A stretch of 64,000 nt of DNA from Euglena gracilis. Lineage: Eukaryota; Euglenida; Euglenophyceae; Euglenales. Positions within the stretch are counted from its first letter, which is position 1; each line of letters starts with the position of its first letter. The stretch covers positions 49,207,847 through 49,271,846 of the forward strand of contig CP154954.1 of NCBI GenBank assembly GCA_039621445.1, in the 5' to 3' direction. Of this stretch, positions 1 to 11,930 are shown one piece after another. The position numbers and the translations under genes are program-made. Under the pieces are notes generated by a model. The model was not told where the DNA came from. It saw only the letters and a list, made by a program, of their open reading frames with translations, and did not search any database.

Positions 1-960
1 GGTGCAATTCCTGAAACTTCACATGACCTGGGAGACAAAGAGCACAGGTAGCAGCCGAGGGATCCCCTGGGCAACGCATGGGCCGGGTAGTGGCCAAATT
101 GTTAATGAGGACCTTCGACGATGACAACCTGTTTGGTTGGTACTACCGGTGGAGTCCAAAATTGGAGATAAAAAATTGATTAAAAATAACAATAACAATT
201 GGGCACTTTTCTTAAAATGATCCGGAAATATTTGGGAACCCAACCTGTGGAAATAGGCCTGGAAAAACTGGGTGGTCCCCTGCTTAAAAACATGATGCTG
301 AGACAGAATCAAACGCACGACCCTTTGGTCCTGCACCGAGCACACTGCAACTGAGCCATCAGCCTCTTTTCCTGAATTAATTAGATCAGAGTCCGAAAAA
401 TCGAAAACCAGAATACATCCAGAAAACAGCCATTTGGGATGTCTTTACCCAAATATGAGAGTTGAGCTTTGGATACCAGAAAATGGTCCATTGAAAAAAA
501 AAAACCTGTGGAGAGGAGAATGAAAAAAATAGAACCTGACCCTTAAAATGGAGAAAAAATGCTTTGGCGATTTTAGTCCAACCAACTCTTTCCCAACCAG
601 TTTCATACATGACCAATTTGAACCCGCCCCCAGGAACCCCCCCCCCAATTCAAGCCACGGGACCAGGGCAAAATCCAAATTTAATCACCCTAAAAATGCA
701 GGTAAAGAACAAGAAACGAATCCAACCAACCATGAGCAACAAAACGTCCCAAGTTGACAATCTTGCTCATTTTTTTGAGTCCGAAGGCAAGCATTTTACT
801 TAACAACCTGCTCCTCCCTTCCTTCATCGGAAAAAAAGCATTTTTTGTGGACCGTTAGGTCCAAATTAAAGCAAACCCTTCGAAATATCCAGTGAAACCA
901 AAAATCGAAGCAACGGGTTGCTTTAATTCTTTCAAATCTTTTTTAAAAAATTGAAGAGTT
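1..960. other. No confident gene
   Basis: Mixed-composition DNA without large repeats. A minus-strand open frame at 19-345 could be a fragment of coding DNA, but no motif, splice signal or strong third-position G/C bias supports it. A plus frame at 548-757 is low-complexity Pro/Asn/Lys. I call no gene. Confidence 0.4.
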
Positions 961-973
961 CATCAGTCATCAA

Positions 974-1740
974 ATGCTTCTCGCATGCGGCCCACTTACC
1001 CCTAAGGGTGCTTTGAACGTCACTCCCTTACACTTCAATGAACGCTGCAGCTGGCAAAGGAAACGTTTGTCACGACAGACGGCCCCCGGCCCACGTCAGG
1101 CAGTGTGGCGCATGGGCAGCAGCGGTGCCTCACCGCCAACGCTGAGGTGTCTTGTCGACAAACGCGCCCGATGGGCCGGGCTGGTGTGAGAACCCTTTGG
1201 CTGGCGAGGGCCAGGGGGGTAGCGCCGCCGCAGGGCCCTTCATCGCACGCCGGCATCAACGGCGGCAGAAGGAAGCGTTACCGAGGGACAGGGGGAAAAG
1301 AAATGGTCGACACACCAGTCTCAAATTCAGTCAGTCAGTCAATCCGTTGCGTGCGGTTTCAACTTGGTTCGGACCCGCAGAAAGAGCTCCGCAAGGGGGC
1401 AGGTTGGTTTGACGGCGTTTCCTGTTGGGGGCCAGCCCACGAATGGGCTGCCGCAGGAGATTGGGCCATGAGAGGGTCGCCAAGGGCAACAGTAGTTTGG
1501 GTGGTTTTTGGTTCGGGCTCACACCGGGGTTCGCTTGCTTGGGCAGATGGGGGGAGGGGTGGGTCGGACCCCCTCTGGTCCAACAGGGGGGGCAACAATC
1601 TATGGAGATCCAGAATCCCAGTCACACCCAGTCCTGCCCAGTCACGCTCAGTCACGCTCACTCACAGCCAGGCGTCATACAGAATCCCAATGCTAGAAGA
1701 GCCTAAAGTTGGCCAAAAAGTGGCTAACAGTGGCTGAAAA
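974..1740 (+). other. GC-rich island, possible coding exon
   Basis: A GC-rich stretch that stands out from its flanks. One plus frame (1105-1737) stays open for about 210 codons, with several Cys, Arg and Gly residues near its start (1105-1300). The minus frame 1259-1035 is also open, so strand is undecided. No family is recognised and no intron stem was located. The 3' part (after about 1560) runs into repeat sequence. Confidence 0.2.
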
Positions 1741-1905
1741 TGATTAAAATAATACTCAGAAACATCCATTGGTGGCCACAAATGGCCAAAGATGGCCAGA
1801 ACGACAGACAAAAGGGACAAAATAGGCCAAAAGTGGCCAGATGTGACTAAATATATCCAGTCACGCCCAGTCATGCTCAGTCACGCCCAGTCACACCCAG
1901 CCAGC
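1612..1905. repeat. Flanking clusters of a CAGTCACGC-type short repeat
   Basis: Two clusters of imperfect repeats of the type cccagtcacgct occur at about 1618-1675 and 1856-1905. They flank a segment with several copies of a short 'aaaatggcca' word. This is simple local repetition with no coding signal. Confidence 0.5.
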
Positions 1906-2500
1906 GACGGGCCGAAAATTTTTGCACAAAAAATAGCGGCCAAAGAATGCCATTTTGTACACTTTTTGGGCAAAAAGAAATGACAAAGATGCCCAAAGTT
2001 TTCGGGGCAAAGCTCCCTGGTAGGTGGTGGCAGATGGGGGGCATTTTTTATTTGATTATTTTATTATTGTTTATTTATAAAATTATTTTCATTATTAAGG
2101 TGCCTGAAAAAAAAAACCCAAAAAAATCCCTGCCAAAATGCCTCAAAAAACCGAAAAAAAACCTTAAAAAATTATCCTGGAAAAATTTGCGAAATTTGAG
2201 CAAAAAAGACGTTGCAAATCTGAGCAAAAAACAAATCAACTCCATGGGGGAAAAAATGATTTCTTGCATCGCTGAAACATTGTCTTTCCACACCTCAAAG
2301 AAAAAATGGATTTTAAAACTTTTTGATTTTCATCCTGGACCAACATTGGTTCGATGCCTGGATGGATCTTTGACCGCCCTTGGAAAACAGATGACTGAAA
2401 TTTTTTTAAAAAAAATTCAAAAAAACCTTCAAACCCCTTAAAACACTTTTTTTAAAAAAACCTTTAAAACCCTGAAAAAAAATGAAATATTTTGCCTTAA
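1906..2500. other. AT-rich stretch, no supported gene
   Basis: A/T-rich sequence with many lysine codons in one plus frame (1947-2441). The segment at about 2240-2400 reads as a plausible peptide, but base composition alone can produce a frame of this kind. No splice stem and no recognised motif. Confidence 0.3.
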
Positions 2501-4620
2501 AAAATTGTGCTTGGGGGTCCGGACCCCCCACTCCAGGGGGAGTGGTGTGTCACCCCCTCCCCCTCCCCCTTCTCTACCCTGTACACCCCACTTGTATCGA
2601 ACCCTGGCCCAAACGCCGTGGCCGACGGCCTTCGGCAGTGGGAAGGACGGGATGGGCTATAACGCGGTGTGCGGGGGAGGCCCCGGTGGGATGGACTGTG
2701 TGGAACATTTGTTGGTCCACAATTAAAAAACACAGACAGGAGCCAGCAGCATGACGGACCCCGTCGCCTTCACTCTCACTCAAAAACCAGTTAGCCACTG
2801 TTTTTTTGCAAAACCAATCAGTCACTACCCCCTCGGGGGGGGGGGGGTCGGCGACTCTGGAGTCCAATGGAAAGGGAAGCTTGACCACGACTGTGAAAAT
2901 AATGGCCTTGGATGTTTCCTGGACTTCGCCATCAGCTCACTTTTGTGATTCATGCTTTCTTTCTTTGCCCCCCCCCCCGGGCCAAAACCCAGTCAGTTCC
3001 TTTTTAAAAACCCTGTACCCCACCACAACCCCCAGGGGGGGAGGGGCGGGGTATTAAGTGAGAGGGGGAGGGGGTCCCCCCTGCCCCCTGGTAAAATCAC
3101 CGGCGCAAAGCGCCGGAATTTTATCTTTGAGAAGCTTCATAAAATGCCCAAGGTTCCGTTTTCAGGTACCTTTTCTCAATCAACAAAAAACAGAAAATAA
3201 AAACAAATCTGCCGGCACGAAGCGCCGGAAAAGAAAAATATTCGGTTCCATGATGAAGGGGTCCCCCCTCGGCTCTGGGGGGTCTGGATCACACCATTGC
3301 TTAGCGAAGGGGGGGGGTCACTTTCGACTCCGAAAAAACCAGTCAGTGACTTTTTTCGGCCGAGCAAGTCAGTCACTTTACCCCCCCGGGGGGGGGGGGG
3401 TCGGCCACTCAGGAAAACCAGTCACTTTTTGGCCTTTCAAGGCCATTTTTTGGCCAAATTTTTCTCCGGCACCTTCAGCGCCGGTTTTTGCCACTTTTTG
3501 CCGGTTTTGGCCACTCAGCCACTTTTGGGTGATTTCTGGCCTACCCCACCCCGGGGGGGGGGGCCGGGTTCGATATAAGGAGAGGGGGGGTCTGGACCCC
3601 CCCCGGTGGTCCGTCGGTCGGTGGTCCGGACCCCCCCTGCGGGCCAGGAGGGGGGGGGGTGGGGGGGGACACCCCCCCCACCTAAACAGGTGCGCGGTCA
3701 GGGTGACCGAAAATTTTTGACCCCCCAAAACGACCAAAAGTGCCATAGTGGGCACTTTTTGGGCAAAAATTGGCCAAAAATGCAAAAAAATTTCGGCGCA
3801 AAGCGCCGGAGGAAAAAATTGACCCTTTTTGGGGGGGGGGTCCCGGGTACCCCCCGAGGGTCGGTCCGGACCTCCCTTGCAGGTGGGGGGGGGAGGGTCC
3901 GGACCCCCCCTGCGGGCCAGGAGGGGGGGGGGGGGGGGACACCCCCCACCTAAACCATGTACGCCCTCCTTATATCGAACCCTGGGGGGGGGGGGTCACG
4001 GCCAAAAAACCAGTCAGTCACTCTGAAAAAAACCAGTCAGTCACCCCCCCTGGGGTGGGGTGGGACAGGTGTTAAGCAATGTTCTGGTCTGGACCCCCCT
4101 CAGGGGGAGGGGAGGTCTGACCCCCCCTCCATTAGGGGGAGGGGAGGGTGTACAAAACCAACGCTCACATAACACCCTGGGAGGGGTCGTTGTTCAGTTT
4201 CAAAAAAAAAACCAGTCAGTCATTTTCAAAAGCCAGTTCGAAAGCCAACCACTTCCTACAACCGCCGGCGATGGGTCACTTTGGCCACCCCACCCTCCCG
4301 GGGGGGGGGGGGGGTCTGGAGCCCAAAAAACCCAGTCAAGTCACCCGGGGGGGGGGGGGTCGGACACTGATTACCTGCCCCCCCTGGGCAATTGTCGCCA
4401 GGCTTCTTTTTAAGATCCCGGGGGGGGGGGTCCCCCCACCCACCCAGGGTGGCGCGGGACCCCCCCGGGGGGGGGGGGGGACCCCCCCCAAAATCGGGCC
4501 CGTAAAAGGCAATTCTCAAAAATTTTCGGCGCTTCGCGCCGAAAAGGTATACCCAGCGCCTCCGGCCCGGACCCACCCACCCACCCCCCTCCCCGGGGGG
4601 GGGGGGGTCAGGTGACTTAA
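2500..4620. repeat. Composite of C-run/G-run repeat elements
   Basis: Dense block of repeats built from runs of 7-15 C or G that can pair across short spacers. It has several copies of 'ccagtcagtcac' and of a GGCGC-(AAA/GAA/TTC)-GCGCC hairpin (3101-3116, 3212-3228, 3794-3809, 4526-4541). A decayed right end of the GATATAAGG family lies at about 2590-2606, and a complete copy at 3564-3984. The 'cagtcagtcac' words recur at 53.5-53.8 kb and 59.8-60.05 kb, so this is a dispersed family. No coding signal. Confidence 0.7.
3564..3984 (+). mobile_element. hAT-like MITE, GATATAAGG family (copy 1)
   Basis: Terminal inverted repeats CCGGGTTCGATATAAGGAG (left, normally CAGGG) and CTCCTTATATCGAACCCTG (right) bound a 421-bp element. 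Its interior closely matches the copies at 12980-13369 and 15430-15894, including the word ccaccta-aac near the right end and the GGCGC hairpin. Both flanks are eight G, so a duplication is compatible but not informative within a G run. It is non-coding. Confidence 0.8.
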
Positions 4621-5430
4621 AAAGGAGCCTGATTGTCGCGTGACAAATTGGGCAGCACAGAGGAGGGTGACAATTTCCCGGTGACAATTTGGCCGGCACA
4701 GAGGGGGGTGACAATTGCCCGGGGAATTGCCCGGGGGCGTCAATTGCCCTCCTATGCAAGCCACATTTAAACCAAATGACCAAGAACACCATCTGAAACA
4801 CAAATGAATGCAGGAAAAAAATGCAGCTATGGTTGTGATATTGTATGTGAAAGTTCTCAGCACGTTGTAAAGAAATAGAAGATCAATCGAGTTGTGTCAG
4901 TGAAAAGAAAGTTCACAGTGCAATACTGCAAACGGGGGGGGGTGACAAATTGAGTTGTATGGGAATCTCCGGGGGGGACCCCCCTTCCGAAACTAGGGGG
5001 GGTCCCCACCTGTCCCCTCCCCACCTGTCCCGATTCATGGTCATTTTTGGGCCATTTTGCCAAAATTTCATGTTGAGCCTCAAAAAAAGTCCTAAAATAC
5101 ACTCCCGGCGCGAAGCGCCGGAAAATTCTTTGCCCCCGCAGAGGAGGGGGAGGGAGGTGGGGAGGCCCTCTTCCGAAACTGGGGGGGGGGTGTGGGACCC
5201 CCACCACCTTACCCCCCTAGGGGGGGGGGGGTGACCCCCCCCTCACCACCTACCTCATGTCTGCGGAGCTTCCCATCCAACCCTGCTGAAGGGGGTGACA
5301 ATTTCCCGGGTTGACAAATTGGCCAGCACAGCCAGGGGTGACAATTGCCCGGGGGCATCAATTGCCAGGGGGGCATCAATTGCCCCGGGGGGGGGGGGGG
5401 GGGGGGAGTGATTGCACGGTCAGCAGTTAG
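4621..5430. repeat. Repeat block with gacaattgcccgg words and a decayed TIR element
   Basis: Two similar clusters of 'gacaattgcccgggg' words (about 4640-4750 and 5287-5400) flank a segment related, in inverted orientation, to the element at 44869-45391. It ends with GGAGCTTCCCATCCAACCCTG near 5262-5282, but the left terminus is degraded (near 4953) and no target duplication is found. It holds a GCGAAGC hairpin at 5105-5121. Non-coding. Confidence 0.6.
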
Positions 5431-7150
5431 AACATGTCCTTGAGAGGAAAAATCATCAGAACATCAGAAAGTACTCAATTCTCCAGAAGCCCTTGGGGGA
5501 AGCCCAAGATTGAAGATTGTTTCAGTGGTGCCAAGGAGAGCCCTTCTCCCCATACACATTGCAAACCCAAAGGGGGGAGGCATGGGGGGCAGGAAGGCAG
5601 GAAAGGCTGCCACCCGAGACCGACAAATGCTTCATATGGGGAACAAGGCTCTTAACAACGGCCCAGGTCGCCAGGGTGTTGAGGTCAACTGGTCCGAACC
5701 CATAAGCAGGGTTTGATGTTCACCCAGGAAAATCATGAACAGTCCTTTCAATACTTTACTTTGGAAGGAATGGCGTCACGAAGACGTGAAATGTGGTTCC
5801 ACAAATTCCCCTGCCGAAGCATCAGCCTTCCGGTGTCCCAGGATGTTATTACCTAAGCACATCAGAAAGAAATGCTTCAAAGCGGGGTGGGGGGTGGTCC
5901 TCCAATCAACCATGGGATACCCCTCTCCCCGGGTGTCCAGGGGAACCATTTTGGAGGTATGGAGTCCAAAAAAAAAGGTTCGGCACACAAAGCACAAAAC
6001 ATAGACAAAAAAATCAACAATAGGTGTTAGGGGGTGGAAATACCATGCCCCCCCCCTTACTGTTCCCGTCCCGTGGCCCCCTTTTGGGTCCATGGGAACA
6101 GTGAGGGGGGGGAACAGTAAGGGGGGGGGGACGAACTCCCCCCCCCTTACTGTTCCCAAAGGCCATGAACCAACCAACCAAGTTAGAGCCAAAAGGCCAC
6201 CTAAAATGCCAAAATGAAACTTTTTTGGTTTACATGCTTGAAAATTGCACCTCCACAACATCCATTTTGGCATTAGGTTGGATTTTGGTGGGATGGAAAG
6301 CACCAAAAACCGACCAAAAAAATCCCCCTTTTTGCCTTGTGTTCCAAGAATCCTTTACAAAAAGTGCTATGACATTGTACTGTTCCCGTCCCCCCAATGG
6401 GAACAGTAAGGGGGGGGGAACAGTAAGGGGGGGGGAACAGTAAAGGGGGGGGGCATGGTAGACACCCCCCTGGGGGTAACCCACTCCACTCGGCCCAATC
6501 CCCCCGGGGGAGGCGAACCCACCCACCCTCCCCCCCCCAACTCCTCCCCCCCCCCCAGCGGTCCAAAAAAAATCCCTGGCCCCCACTGCCTCGTCAGACA
6601 AATTCCTGGGACGGGAATTAAAATTTGCATTTCCGGCTGGGAGGTGCTGGCTTGGAAAAGATGCAGGCTGGCTGGCTCCCCCCCCCTCGGAGTAGGATGC
6701 CCTCTGGCTTCAGGAAACCCCCTATTCCAGTCTGTGGCTTGGATGTCCCTACTTGACTCCAACATGCTCAGTGCAGGGGCGGGGGATGCCAGGCCCACCT
6801 TGGGTGGAAATGGGCGAAAGAAGCGGGGAGGGGGGGGGGTGCACAAAAAGGGATTTAAAAAAAAACACAAAAACGCACAAAAAAAATGTCTGCAGAAACT
6901 TGGGCTCAGGGGGTTTCAAAAATTGGTAACATCTAAATTAGCTGTGGACATTTCTCAAGCTCGAAGAATGCTCTGATTTTTCTCGCAACAGGTGACAATT
7001 TTCCAACTTCTCAAGTCGGTGTGTTTGAGACATTTTGTTTATTTTAAATAAAAAAAACGCTCATTTAATGTGCCTTTCAAACTTCAAGGAAAGTTTTTCT
7101 GGCTTCAGTAACAAAAAAAGGAGATAAAATGTAGGGGGAAAACATTCACA
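5431..7150. repeat. Unassigned DNA with tactgttccc repeat family
   Basis: At 6030-6450 there are repeated blocks of 'ccttactgttccc' and their complements, flanking 'cgtggccccctttgggtcc' words. The same family, including a unique-looking core 'ccaaaaggccacct', recurs at 19620-19690 and 27290-27600, partly inverted. The 5431-6030 and 6600-7150 parts show no repeat and no convincing exon. Confidence 0.5.
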
Positions 7151-7157
7151 AAACATT

Positions 7158-7575
7158 TTATAAACAAACTAGTGACATACCAATCATCAGTACCAAAGAG
7201 ACACCATTACACATCAAAGAGATGTCAAAGAACGGGGGAGACATCCAAACCTGAGCACAATCTAAACATGGGCTTCTGTGTTGTGACTCGAGAAAGGGCA
7301 TCGACATCAGCCTCTGGCTCCATTCACCATGAAGAAATGTATGGTGCATTGTGTTGCGTTCAGGTGGGCTGCCCAAAGAAATCCAGGAAACGTGGGAGAT
7401 CAAACGCCAGACGGAAAGGGGGGAAATGGAGAATTGAAACGAATTTGAAACGTTCATCATTTTGAATTCACCATTATTACCATTATTTGTAGCCACCGCT
7501 GATGGCATTGCCTCAACACGCTCTCGCATGCAGGTGAGGTTCAGGAAAGAAGCTGGCCCCCAGTTCGGCCAGGGG
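7158..7575 (-). other. Probable 3' flank of the uS17-like gene
   Basis: Directly after the TGA at 7576-7578 on the minus strand. Frames are open on both strands, but codon bias drops sharply compared with 7576-7797 and no motif is seen. I read it as 3' untranslated or intergenic sequence. Confidence 0.35.
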
Positions 7576-8161
7576 TCACCAGAGCACTCTCTCCGCCGCC
7601 ACGCAGATCGGGGCGTAGTGGCAGAGCTCGGCAAAGCGGTGGGCCCGGCGGGTGGACCTCCACGCCGGGAGGCACTTCGTGGCCGGGGCGAGGGGCGGGA
7701 GGGCCAGCTCGGCCTCCGGCAGGTTGGTCACGATCATTGCGATGTCGCCCACGCCGATCTCCTGCTCCGGGTCATGGCACACGCCCATGGGGGGTTGCTG
7801 GCAGTTCCACTTGGGGCTGTCCCACTTCAGACAAATTCTCGAGGAAATTCGTCCAGGACACCCCCAGTTGTCCAGTTGGAAAGTTTCCAATTGGAAAAAG
7901 GTGCTGGTTACAAAGTGCTGGCTGGACCCCCCCCCCCCGGGTCCCCTGCAGTCGGTGTCCGGGAGTGGGGGTCCAGCCGTTTACGGGCATCCAGTACAGC
8001 CAAAACATGTGCAGCCGGTGGGACCTCACTGGTACCCTGAAAAACTCCAAAACTGTTTTCAAAAACCCCTAAATCCAGCTGGGTGGCAATATTTCAGCCA
8101 AAAATTTGAGGCGAAAACCCCAATGTACCCTCAAGGACATCATTTTCGGCGACTTAGTCCC
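7576..8161 (-). CDS. Mitochondrial ribosomal protein uS17-like (3' exons)
   Basis: Two minus-strand coding segments. The C-terminal exon is 7797-7576, ending in TGA, with strongly G/C-biased third codon positions. It contains a CHDPEQEIGVGDIAMI segment resembling the HD...VGDI part of the uS17 OB-fold (compare mitochondrial S17). An upstream segment at about 8161-8085 reads GTKSPKMMSLRV, like the G-x-K-x-x-K...RV strand of uS17. The acceptor in front of each is AG-like on the minus strand; the internal donor is not resolved and the 5' end is not found. After the OB-like part the protein has a Pro/Arg-rich C-terminal extension ending near AERVLW. uS17 is a primary 16S-type rRNA-binding protein of the small subunit; a mitochondrial or plastid location is inferred only from divergence. 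The family call is tentative. Confidence 0.4.
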
Positions 8162-8169
8162 CTGTTGTG

Positions 8170-9900
8170 AAAAACTTGGTGCATAATGGTGATTTTTTCG
8201 ACTCAGCCTGGCTGCACTATGTACACCCCGGGAGGGGGATATTTTCGCGGAGTTTATCTGAGAACTGCTGGATATTAAAAAAAATAATAATAATAATCGC
8301 GGTGTGGCTGGATTGCTGGCCATATCCAGAAGTGAAGTTGTTCAAAACAACCATGTTTGAGGCCCATTCAAATCATTGGATACAGAGAAAAATAAGGCAA
8401 CAGGTTTGCCACACCAAAACAGATATACCGAAACAGATGACTATGCAACCCCCAAATCAGACCCACTTGGGATTTTGGGGGAAATGACCCAAAATGGGTT
8501 ATTTTTTTTGAAACGTTCAAAGCAGAACAAAATGTATCGTTCTGCGTCATAAACTGCCCATTTTCAGGTGCATGACCAATTTCATCGTTGATCTTAGGCG
8601 CCGCATCGCTTAAACTTAAGCACTTAAACCTTTTTCTTTATCGATGTGCGCAATTGCGCAAATGGACATTTTTTTTACAAAATCCTTGAACCGCCAACTG
8701 CACCTGGTGAAACAGCAATATGTAAGGTTCACACCTCACGATACAAATTATGAAACACAAAGGTCTCAAACTATCATCCTTACAAATGTATGATACGCCT
8801 GGAGCGACAAATTGGTGGCATTGTCCATGAAACAGGTGGGTTGTGCACCCTGGCGGGGGGGGGGGGGGATGCGCTGGACGGCCCTCGGGAAAAATGCGCA
8901 AAAATGCGCAAAAAAAATGCGCAAAAAATGCGCTGAGTTTGTGACATTCCTAAGGGAAAAAGGACTTAGAAAATTTTCCAACAGCAAACCCAAAATTAAA
9001 CCAAAATCACTAAAAAAGAGCTGAAATGAAGGCATTTTGGCCAAAAAAATGCATCACCAAGGCGTCACTCTCCGTTCACCATAACCAACAATGTGCCATG
9101 GTTGCCCCAAACTTGTGACCAGGGGAGTGGGATTCCCGCCTTGGTTGCGTGTCAATGTGGGGTCTCTGAAACCCCTCGTGTCCTCATCGTCATTGGATGA
9201 GTACCCATACCTCATCACCCAAGGGTTTTCTCTTATTCGATGAGCATGTGATTTGGGTGGAAAATGTACAAAAATGGCAAAATGTGCAAAATTGGGCAAA
9301 AAAAAAAAGCGCAAAAAGTGCGCAAAAATGGAAAATGTGCAAAATTGGGCAAAAAAATGCGCAAAAAAATGGAAAATGTGCAGAAACGGGGGGGAAATGC
9401 GCAAAAAAAAAATGCGCAAAAATACGCATTTTTGAAAAATTGACAAAAATGCGCAAAAAAATGCGCAAAAATGCGGAAAAATGCGCAACGCATTCCCCCC
9501 CCCCCCGCTCTGGTTGTCACGACTGTGGGTTTTGGTGTGTCCGTGCTGCCTGTAGCACGAGAGTCACTCGTGCAAATACAGCCGGCAAGCAGAAGGGGAA
9601 ATCGCCCAGGGAGGGATCTCTCAATTCAGTTGTGGGTGGGGGTGGTTGGGGAAACGGGGAGATGCACACCTGTTTGACGGCGACCAACTTTCCACCATTT
9701 GGACAATGTGACGTGCAGTTATATTAGGCGATGATTGTGGCATAAATAAAACTTTCCAGAACCACTTACACAAAGTGCACATGGCTGGTGTGCGCAAATA
9801 TGTGAATGGTCGATGTGCGATTTGCGCACATCAACCACTTGAAATTTGGAAATATACTCCACAGTTTTCTATATTACCACATGAAAAACAACACCTGCCT
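8170..9900. repeat. Unassigned DNA with aaaatgcgc repeat element
   Basis: No supported exon. Between about 8855 and 9510 lies an element rich in 'aaaaatgcgc' and 'tggaaaatgtgc' words. It is bounded by a GCGG...GATGCG end and a CGCATTCCC...CGC end, which form an imperfect inverted repeat. The same words form 19371-19620. A target duplication could not be fixed. The Lys/Asn/Ala-rich frames inside are products of the repeat. Confidence 0.5.
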
Positions 9901-9916
9901 TTTCTTGGCTCTAGAA

Positions 9917-10478
9917 CAGGGGGGAGGGAAAAATGCAACTTGGCCCTTCAAATTATGCAAGTCAAAAAAATGCAAAAAAATGCAAAAAAAATGCAAAAAA
10001 ATGCAAAAAAAATGCAACTTGCAAAAAAACCCTGAGAAAACCCTGAGAAAAGGCTGGAATGTAACAGAGTTGCTGCCAATAATCCATAGACATGTGATAA
10101 TGCCGGTGTATACCTGTCAATGATTCACAAAGAAGACCTCCTGGAAGACAACACTGAGACCCCAAAAACCCCAGGCAACTGCAGAGGGACCAGAGACAAA
10201 ACATGACATTGGCGACCAACTGCAAAAAAGTTTTCCAGGACAAAATATTTTTTGCAAAAAATGCAAAAAAAATGCAAAAAATGCAAAAAAAATGCAAAAA
10301 ATGCAAAGAAAATGCAAAAAAATGCAAACATATGGCGACCAACTACAAAAAAAAATTTCCGGGTCAAAATATTTTATGCAAAAAAATGCAAAGAAATGCA
10401 AAAAAATGCAAATTCCGGAAAAACCCGATTATGCAAAAAAATGCAAATTATGCAAGTTGCATTTTTTCCCTCCCCCTG
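9917..10478 (+). mobile_element. hAT-like MITE, ATGCAACTTG family (copy 1)
   Basis: 562-bp element with termini CAGGGGGGAGGG and CCCTCCCCCTG, followed inward by AAAATGCAACTTG and its complement. A perfect 8-bp duplication CTCTAGAA flanks it (9909-9916 and 10479-10486). Its interior is tandem 'aaaaaaatgc' plus two copies of 'ggcgaccaac'. Splicing by the euglenid rule (9914 to 10483) joins an upstream plus frame ending CLFLAL to EEKVWANILNG and a stop, so it may act as an intron near the end of an unrecognised plus-strand gene. Confidence 0.85.
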
Positions 10479-10486
10479 CTCTAGAA

Positions 10487-11207
10487 GAAAAGGTTTGGGC
10501 AAATATTTTGAACGGGTAAACCCCCCCCCTCTTACAACCCCCTTCCACTGAGAAACCCCCCCACTTGTAAACCCCCCCTCAGGCCGACCAACCAAGCCGG
10601 GACTTGCAACCCCCCCCCCCCCCGGGAAGAAAAATGAAAGCCACCGGGGACAATTTTTTTCAGCCACAAACCGCCCAAAAATTGATTTTGGTAAATTTTT
10701 TGAGACCGACCACCATCGAAAATTGCCAATTTGAGGGGTCATTTTGGGGGTTGAACAATTCCGGGACCTATAAACCCCCCTCGGCCAACCAACCAAACCG
10801 GATCCTATTGATCCCGACGGGTTTATAAGTGGGCGGGGTTACCATTTGCAATGTGCGACAAAGAACGGTGGCTTGTAAATGGACTTTTGTTTGACCTCCG
10901 TATTCTGGAGTGCTCTTCATTTTTACAGTTGACGTGCGCACTTGCACACACCAATCATTGTGGACGCAAATCTTTTGAAACTGTGGTGAAAGAATTCTGT
11001 TTTTGGGAACTGGGAATTCATTAGAACCCACCATATGACAGGAGAAAGTTTTGTCTGCTTCATGAGCAGGTGTGTATGTCTTATTTCCAACCCACACGAC
11101 CGATCGTTTTCACGTCCTCGGTTTGAAATTGCCCGTGATTTCTGGACGCTTTTCTTCAAAAATAACGAGGTCCAGAATTTCAAAATTACGCATGTGTAAT
11201 CTTCCAG
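10487..11207. other. No supported gene
   Basis: Holds a short C-rich repeat block (10515-10800) with 'accccccc' words. After it comes mixed sequence with frames open on both strands but no motif, splice stem or codon bias that would decide between them. Confidence 0.35.
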
Positions 11208-11930
11208 ATGCCTCAGCCAAGAATCATTTGTCCATTTGTACCACAAGGATACCTCATTTTTTTCTCAGACAACATGCAACACACCAGTTTCTTGTGCACA
11301 ATATCCGGGCCAGGCCCATGTGGAAACTGTAGACCACTAGTAAAGGGCCCACCGCCAGCACGTCGCGGCACACGTGCAACAGCACCGTTTGGGCAATGGG
11401 TGGACCTCGAAACCCCCGCCACTTGCCCCTGGTTTGCGTTTTGCAGCAACAGTCACATCAGTTGACGATATTGATTCACTTAAGCATCCACAAGGCCGTC
11501 ATCAGCCCCCACCTGTCACTGGGCCAGAATCAGCCCCAGAAAAAGCCTCGTGTGGAGGAAAAGCGTGTGACAGCTGAAGTTGCACACATGCTTGTGCTTA
11601 CCAACCGGGGGGGGGGGGGAGGGGGGGGGGGTGCTATAGGGTGCCTGCCCCTAGCAGGCACACCCCCCCCGGGGGGGGGGATAGGGGTCCGGGCCGGACC
11701 CAGAAAATTTTCATTGAAAATGGCCTTTTCCGGGCCCCCGGCGCCTTCGGCGCCGGGGTTGGAGGGGGGTGCCTGCTAGGGGCAGGCACCCCCCAAAACC
11801 CCACCCCCCCCCGGGGGGGGGGGGCGGATCGAGTGCTATGGGGTGCCTGCCCCTAGCACCCACCCCCCCCCCGTGGGGTAGGCACCCGACTAAGCACAAG
11901 CCTGGTTGCACACCCCAAGGAGCCATTGTA
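11208..11930 (+). CDS. Candidate exon pair of an unrecognised plus-strand gene
   Basis: Plus-strand sequence around 11400-11586 has G/C-biased third positions in a frame containing QPQKKPRVEEKRVTAEVA. A hAT-like element (11587-11904) interrupts it. Removing one copy of the 8-bp duplication continues the frame as HPKEPL and then a stop. Upstream, 11208-11340 reads as a Cys-containing segment (GPGPCGNC) in another frame, so at least one more junction would be needed. No family is recognised. The alternative is that this is non-coding DNA with chance open frames. Confidence 0.25.
11587..11904 (+). mobile_element. hAT-like MITE, GCTTGTGCTTA family (copy 1)
   Basis: 318-bp element with termini CATGCTTGTGCTTA and TAAGCACAAGCCTG and a perfect 8-bp duplication GTTGCACA (11579-11586, 11905-11912). 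The interior carries three inverted or direct 'tgcctgcccctagcaggca' modules and a GGCGCCTTCGGCGCC hairpin (about 11738-11756). It is the same family as 15050-15343 and 47381-47691, in several orientations. Confidence 0.92.

Noticed and set aside
3556-3992. Duplication GGGGGGGG for the element at 3564-3984
   Set aside because: The flanks are long G runs, so any 8-bp match is uninformative; not counted among the perfect duplications.
9178-9520. Phe/His-rich and Lys/Asn-rich ORFs
   Set aside because: These are translations of the aaaatgcgc repeat on the two strands.
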